From: Acholeplasmatales bacterium
GTDB lineage: Bacteria; Bacillota_I; Bacilli_A; Acholeplasmatales; Anaeroplasmataceae
Length of the DNA stretch: 8,900 nt
Reading direction: 5' to 3'
NCBI GenBank assembly: GCA_017388605.1
Contig: JAFPIE010000021.1
Location: forward strand, 1 to 8,900
Of this stretch, positions 5,419 to 8,900 are shown piece by piece. Each line of letters begins with the position of its first letter. Within the stretch, counting starts at the first letter, position 1. The notes under the pieces are model-generated. The model ran no database searches and was not told the origin of the DNA. It saw nothing but the letters and a program-made list of their open reading frames with translations. The translations under genes and the position numbers were made by a program.

Positions 5419-6993
5419 TTATCTTGCCTCCTCTTCCATTTGCTTAAGTAGAATGCTTGCAGCCTTTCTACCATTAGAAATACAAGAGGACATACCATCG
5501 CCATTGATTGCATGAGCGCCCGAGAAGGCTAAGCCTTTGATATAATTTTCATTATTCTCCATGAATAATCTTGCAATGACATGGTCATCCATAGAATGCT
5601 TATAGCCATAAATACCACCCATATAATTGGATGAATAATGGGCAACCGTATGAGGCATTTCTACCTCAACTTCCAATATATGATCAAATAAATTGACACC
5701 TAAATGCTTAGAAACACATTCAATCATATCCCTAGCCATTTTTCTTTTTACCTCATGGTAATTTTCATCTGTTACGGATAAGAATGCCTCTGGGCTAGGT
5801 AGGTATGTAATCGATAGACTGCATTCCCCTTCCTTTGTACACTCTGGATTTGCATAATTTAGACAAATCGTTGTTAGATAATCATAAGGCCCTAGGGTTT
5901 TAACTTGCTCGAATATTCTATCTAAATCCATATCTCCCTCACAAGAGAATACAGAATAATCCTTAATATTTAATTCAAGAGGGCTTTTATCTAGTGTTAA
6001 AACAACACTTACGACCGTAAGACCAATTTCTCTTGCATTACAATCCTGATAGGCACGCTTAGGTACTTCAGTTATAGGCTCAATCATCTTGCCATAGCAG
6101 GTATTAGGGTATGCACTACAGGCTACATAATCAGCATATATCGTATCCCCCTTAGTTGTTCTTACACCATAGACATGGCCATCCTTAACTAAGATTTTTT
6201 CTACATTTTGCGAATATTCATATTGAACGCCTAAATCCATGCATCTCTCCTGCATACGTAAGGATAGCTCATGAGAGAATTCCTTACATACGTAAGATCC
6301 ACCAACAAAATAATCTCCCATTAATACAGCATAAATCGTAAATGGTAAATCACTAAAGGGAGAACCAACATAAATCCAATAGCCCTTTAGGATATCCAAA
6401 ACCTCCTTTGGTAAATCAAAGGTTTTTAATACCTCCTCTGTCGAATAGCCTGCTGTTTTAACTAAATTCGAATGATGTAAAATCATTTGTAGCTTATTCA
6501 TGGGCTTAACCGATAATGCATTTACAGAATTATATACATCTGTACATAAATTCATTAAGCGGTTAACTTCCTTGAAGGTACCTGGGTATACTCTATCAAT
6601 TTCATGGGCCATTTGAAATTCACCAGGAACGAAAATATCATTTTCAATAGAGCCATCAAAGCCTGCATGTAGAGTTATATCTATTTTTTCACTTGGAACA
6701 TAAATTCTATAGGCCTCAGGCACTCTAAGCCAATCGACCATAACTCCCATTCCCTCTAAAAATCTTCTAATGGTAAGTGGCTTATCCTTAGGTCCAACAC
6801 ACATCATTTCATGTAGTGTTGCCTCCATTTCAACGCCACCTCTCACATAGCTTGTCGCAAGACCTCCAGGTAGGTTATGTCTTTCTAAAACTAATACATC
6901 TTTTCCCTTTGCTGCAAGCTCAAGTGCACAGCTCATTCCAGATAATGCACCACCAATGATGATCGCATCATATTTTTCTTTAAAAAAGCCCAT
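5419..6993 (-). CDS. phytoene desaturase/retinol saturase-like FAD-dependent oxidoreductase
   Basis: A 524-residue flavoprotein of the CrtI/CrtISO/RetSat superfamily. The N-terminal Rossmann motif I-I-I-G-G-A-L-S-G-M (11-20) is followed by V-L-V-L-E-R (33-38, acidic ribose contact) and P-G-G-L-A-T-S (42-48). The C-terminal FAD-contact segment G-L-A-F-S-G-A-H-A-I-N-G-D-G-M (487-501) is typical. In the dinucleotide motif GxGxxG the middle Gly is Ala16. Members oxidise, isomerise or reduce C=C bonds of hydrophobic polyenes; no crtB or crtE is present here, so the substrate is unknown and a carotenoid role is not supported. The ATG at 6993 follows AAGGAG with 7-nt spacing. It is the first gene of a two-gene operon with the FNR-ferredoxin protein. 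Several Cys residues are present, but no membrane span is apparent. Confidence 0.88.
   Translation of the reverse strand: MGFFKEKYDAIIIGGALSGMSCALELAAKGKDVLVLERHNLPGGLATSYVRGGVEMEATLHEMMCVGPKDKPLTIRRFLEGMGVMVDWLRVPEAYRIYVPSEKIDITLHAGFDGSIENDIFVPGEFQMAHEIDRVYPGTFKEVNRLMNLCTDVYNSVNALSVKPMNKLQMILHHSNLVKTAGYSTEEVLKTFDLPKEVLDILKGYWIYVGSPFSDLPFTIYAVLMGDYFVGGSYVCKEFSHELSLRMQERCMDLGVQYEYSQNVEKILVKDGHVYGVRTTKGDTIYADYVACSAYPNTCYGKMIEPITEVPKRAYQDCNAREIGLTVVSVVLTLDKSPLELNIKDYSVFSCEGDMDLDRIFEQVKTLGPYDYLTTICLNYANPECTKEGECSLSITYLPSPEAFLSVTDENYHEVKRKMARDMIECVSKHLGVNLFDHILEVEVEMPHTVAHYSSNYMGGIYGYKHSMDDHVIARLFMENNENYIKGLAFSGAHAINGDGMSSCISNGRKAASILLKQMEEEAR
5427..5432 (-). promoter_or_regulatory. AGGAGG ribosome site deciding the FNR start
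   Basis: A perfect AGGAGG lies inside the last codons (Glu-Glu-Ala) of the FAD enzyme gene, 9 nt before ATG 5417. The upstream TAA stop (5421-5419) falls between this site and the ATG, so ribosomes finishing the first gene can restart directly. This is a translational coupling arrangement expected to give balanced amounts of the two proteins. Confidence 0.9.
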
Positions 6994-7020
6994 GTCTATT
7001 CTCCTTTTTTCATCATTTCG

Positions 7021-7026
7021 ATTATA
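7021..7026 (-). promoter_or_regulatory. -10 box of the FAD enzyme-FNR operon
   Basis: A consensus TATAAT lies on the minus strand, giving an expected start of transcription near 7014 and a leader of about 20 nt before ATG 6993. The -35 position at 17-nt spacing reads TATTCA (7049-7044), only 3 of 6 matches, so the promoter may need an activator or depend on the strong -10 alone. Confidence 0.65.
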
Positions 7027-7027
7027 C

Positions 7028-7040
7028 TACACAATGTGTA
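7028..7040. promoter_or_regulatory. 13-bp perfect palindrome, candidate operator of the FAD enzyme operon
   Basis: TACACA-A-TGTGTA is a perfect inverted repeat with 6-bp arms around one base. It sits one base upstream of the -10 box, in the -35/-10 spacer, a classic place for a repressor. No T run follows it, so it is not a terminator. The regulator is not identified and no regulator gene adjoins this operon inside the window. Confidence 0.55.
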
Positions 7041-7050
7041 CCTTGAATAG

Positions 7051-7075
7051 AAAAAAGAATTCCATTTGGAATTCT
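7051..7075 (-). terminator. intrinsic terminator of the GGDEF-small protein operon
   Basis: A perfect inverted repeat AGAATTCCA/TGGAATTCT (7056-7075, 9-bp arms, 2-nt centre, or 8 bp with a 4-nt loop) is followed by TTTTT on the minus strand. It overlaps the TAG stop of the small membrane-protein gene. The stem is AT-rich, so it is weaker than the other terminators in the window. Confidence 0.78.
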
Positions 7076-7460
7076 ATCTTTTATATTGCTCACCCTCTTG
7101 AATGATTCTTGCCATTTCACGCTTCATTTTTTGATTATTCGCATCAATTAATTTCTTTTCTTTTCTCTTTTTAGAAACATAAATAACGCCTGGAATAATC
7201 AAAAGTAAGAACAATAATAGGGCTAATCCCTCATTCATAGGCTTATATTCCTTTATGCTATTTTTAGCCTTATAATAATCATCCTCAAGATTTTTTAAGG
7301 TAATGTAGTTTCTTAAATTCTTATCTCTTTCCATAATGACATATTCGACCCTTTTCTTGCCACTACCAATAGCTTCTTCCCTAACTACCTTATAGCCAAA
7401 TAGCTTATTGTCATTAATCTCTATAATATCCTTTTTTAATAATTTCTTTTCCTCTGTCAT
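7074..7460 (-). CDS. small single-pass membrane protein of unknown function
   Basis: I do not recognise this 128-residue protein. Residues 1-75 are charged and Lys/Glu-rich. About residues 78-96 form one hydrophobic segment (L-A-L-L-L-F-L-L-L-I-I-P-G-V-I-Y-V), followed directly by a strongly basic K-K-R-K-E-K-K stretch, and the rest is a helical, charged tail. The basic cluster suggests that the C-terminal tail lies in the cytoplasm. There is no signal peptide and no cysteine. The ATG at 7460 follows GGTGAT with short spacing, and the gene begins 11 nt after the stop of the GGDEF gene, so the two are almost certainly co-transcribed and end at the terminator overlapping this gene's stop. A role linked to cyclic-di-GMP output is possible but only inferred from position. 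Confidence 0.8.
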   Translation of the reverse strand: MTEEKKLLKKDIIEINDNKLFGYKVVREEAIGSGKKRVEYVIMERDKNLRNYITLKNLEDDYYKAKNSIKEYKPMNEGLALLLFLLLIIPGVIYVSKKRKEKKLIDANNQKMKREMARIIQEGEQYKR

Positions 7461-7471
7461 AAAATCACCAA

Positions 7472-8900
7472 CTATTTATCATTTCCTATTACATTAATTA
7501 CAAGTACATAGAATACATTTCCAAATCTTTCATCATAAACCAAATGGCCTAAATCTCTAACATGCTTGATTCTACCCTTCTTCGTTTTGATTCTATATTC
7601 TACATAATCTCTGTTATCTGTTTCATTCGAATGAATCTGCTCCCAAATCGATTGATCTACCCTATCGTAGTCCTCACTATAAACCATGCCTTTGAAATTA
7701 TAACCAACATAATTCATAAAATCATCCTGGTTTTCACAATCATACATGCGAATACAATCCGAATTTGCATATAATATTCTTCCACTTTCTGCTTGGTATA
7801 TAAAGATTACTCCAGGTACATTATTTGAAATTTCCTTCAAGGAGAAGCCAATTCTTTGTCTTTGTCCAAGCATCATCGATGGGTCATATCTTTCACAATC
7901 ATTTTTGGAATGGAATTTTACATGATATAGGGCACTATCTGCAGCCGCATATAAATCCTGTAATTGTGTACCATCCATTGGATATATTGCATATCCTAAG
8001 GAAACGGTTAAAGGATAGGTTACACCCTTATAGGTATAATGCTTTTCCGACTTAACAAATTCTCTTAGGGTTTCTTCTACATTATCATAGCTCTTTTCCT
8101 TAAATACAATACAGAATTCATCTCCACCTGTTCTTGCAATAATAGCCTTAGTACCAAATTTTCTAACTAAAGACTTAGAGAAGGATTTTAAAGCTAAATC
8201 TCCAATAGGATGTCCATATAAATCATTAATTGTTTTAAAATCATCGATATCCATTACTGCATATACAAAGCGATTTTCCCTATTTGCCTTATAAAAAGCA
8301 TGAACCTTTTCGCCAAAGCCAAATAGATTTAATAATCCAGTTAAAACATCAGACTTCGATGCTTTTTCTAATCTTTTCACTAGAATATGGTTTGCAACCC
8401 TTGCGGATATAAACCCTGCAGTATCACTAATAAGCTTTAAGAAATTTAAATTCTTATCATAGGAATAATTATCTACACATAAAAATCCAATTACCTTACC
8501 CTCACTATAAAGAGGATATACAAAGATTCTAGATACTCCAGCATTATGTAATAATTCATATAGATATGGATTTTCATCCTCTAAGGCATCAATATCATCC
8601 ATTTCTATATAGCTATTTTCAAAAGAAATGTTCGCCCATTCCTTAAGAATAGAAAATGGAATATTCTTAAGCTGACCAATCGTCGATTGAACATCCTCTT
8701 TCGTATATTCAAATACATTATCAATTTTGATTCCTGCAGTTTCAAGTATATAGGTTCTATCGGAATCAATCGCTCTACCTAATTCCTTTAATACCTGATT
8801 CATCGCAATACTATATGGAATATTTGAATTCAATATCTTAGCTATGCGAATCGTTAGGTCATCTGTCATAAAGGCCTTCTTTAATTCCTCTGATTTTTTA
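7472..8900 (-). CDS. GAF-GGDEF-PAS diguanylate cyclase, 5' end probably beyond the window
   Basis: The protein should make cyclic di-GMP from two GTP. Numbered from the ATG at 8869, residues 1 to about 165 look like a GAF sensor, about 170-330 form the GGDEF domain and about 340-460 a PAS_3-like domain. The GGDEF domain has an intact A-R-T-G-G-D-E-F and the metal-binding D-I-D-D-F-K-T-I-N-D segment, so it is probably active. The inhibitory I-site RxxD is absent (Gly-Thr-Lys-Ala at that place). No membrane span is seen in this part. The same frame stays open upstream of 8869 to 8899, reading K-K-S-E-E-L-K-K-A-F, which looks like a coding linker. The ATG at 8869 has only a weak AAGG ribosome site 5 nt before it. 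The gene therefore probably starts outside the window; if it does start at 8869 it has 465 residues. It is followed after 11 nt by the small membrane protein. Confidence 0.9.
   Translation of the reverse strand, partial: KKSEELKKAFMTDDLTIRIAKILNSNIPYSIAMNQVLKELGRAIDSDRTYILETAGIKIDNVFEYTKEDVQSTIGQLKNIPFSILKEWANISFENSYIEMDDIDALEDENPYLYELLHNAGVSRIFVYPLYSEGKVIGFLCVDNYSYDKNLNFLKLISDTAGFISARVANHILVKRLEKASKSDVLTGLLNLFGFGEKVHAFYKANRENRFVYAVMDIDDFKTINDLYGHPIGDLALKSFSKSLVRKFGTKAIIARTGGDEFCIVFKEKSYDNVEETLREFVKSEKHYTYKGVTYPLTVSLGYAIYPMDGTQLQDLYAAADSALYHVKFHSKNDCERYDPSMMLGQRQRIGFSLKEISNNVPGVIFIYQAESGRILYANSDCIRMYDCENQDDFMNYVGYNFKGMVYSEDYDRVDQSIWEQIHSNETDNRDYVEYRIKTKKGRIKHVRDLGHLVYDERFGNVFYVLVINVIGNDK

Noticed and set aside
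5418..5513. Longer FNR gene starting at 5513
   Set aside because: It would overlap the conserved end of the FAD enzyme by 95 nt; the extra 32 residues look like a shadow, and a perfect AGGAGG precedes ATG 5417.
5419..6993. Carotenoid biosynthesis cluster
   Set aside because: Only the CrtI-like flavoenzyme is present; no phytoene synthase or prenyl diphosphate synthase gene lies in the window, and the partner is an FNR-ferredoxin protein.
7562..8055. Two plus-strand open frames opposite the GGDEF gene
   Set aside because: They lie antisense to the PAS and GGDEF domains and show no family motif.

Overview
The window looks like a chromosomal stretch of a low-GC Bacillota genome. Base counts by eye give about 28-42% GC, Shine-Dalgarno sites are AGGAGG or GGTGAT-like, promoters have TTGACA/TATAAT-type boxes, and terminators are short hairpins followed by T runs. 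The protein families (Cys-type glutathione peroxidase, OhrR-like regulator, CmpB-type membrane domain, GAF/GGDEF/PAS protein) fit a gut Erysipelotrichia- or Clostridia-like organism. The exact lineage cannot be fixed from the sequence alone. No RNA gene, insertion sequence or CRISPR array was seen.

Every gene lies on the minus strand, so transcription runs from high to low coordinates, in five units. (1) At 8900-7074 a GAF-GGDEF-PAS diguanylate cyclase, probably cut off at its 5' end by the window edge, is followed 11 nt later by a small single-pass membrane protein and a terminator. (2) At 6993-4200 a phytoene-desaturase/retinol-saturase-like FAD enzyme is translationally coupled to an FNR reductase with a C-terminal plant-type 2Fe-2S domain. 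A perfect 13-bp palindrome sits just upstream of its -10 box, and a strong terminator ends the unit. (3) At 4127-3577 lies a decayed small membrane-protein gene carrying an early in-frame TAA and a one-base frameshift. (4) At 3528-728 a glutaredoxin-like protein, an Sfp-type phosphopantetheinyl transferase and a large membrane glycosyltransferase (a CmpB-like N-terminal domain fused to a processive GT2 domain) form an operon ending in a terminator. (5) From 687 to the left edge a glutathione peroxidase gene with a TTGACA-17-TACAAT promoter is followed 9 nt later by the first 22 codons of an OhrR/MarR-type peroxide sensor. A near-match to the OhrR operator overlaps the peroxidase -10 box.

The best-supported circuit is gpx-ohrR: a thiol peroxidase co-transcribed with, and probably repressed by, an organic-peroxide sensor. 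The FAD enzyme/FNR pair reads as an electron-transfer chain from NAD(P)H through FAD and a 2Fe-2S cluster to a second FAD enzyme acting on an unknown hydrophobic substrate. No carotenoid synthesis genes are present. The glutaredoxin-PPTase-GT2 operon has no obvious carrier protein nearby and its product is unknown. The most unusual items are the CmpB-GT2 fusion, the coupled desaturase-like/FNR pair with its palindromic operator, and the operator-sensor pairing at gpx.
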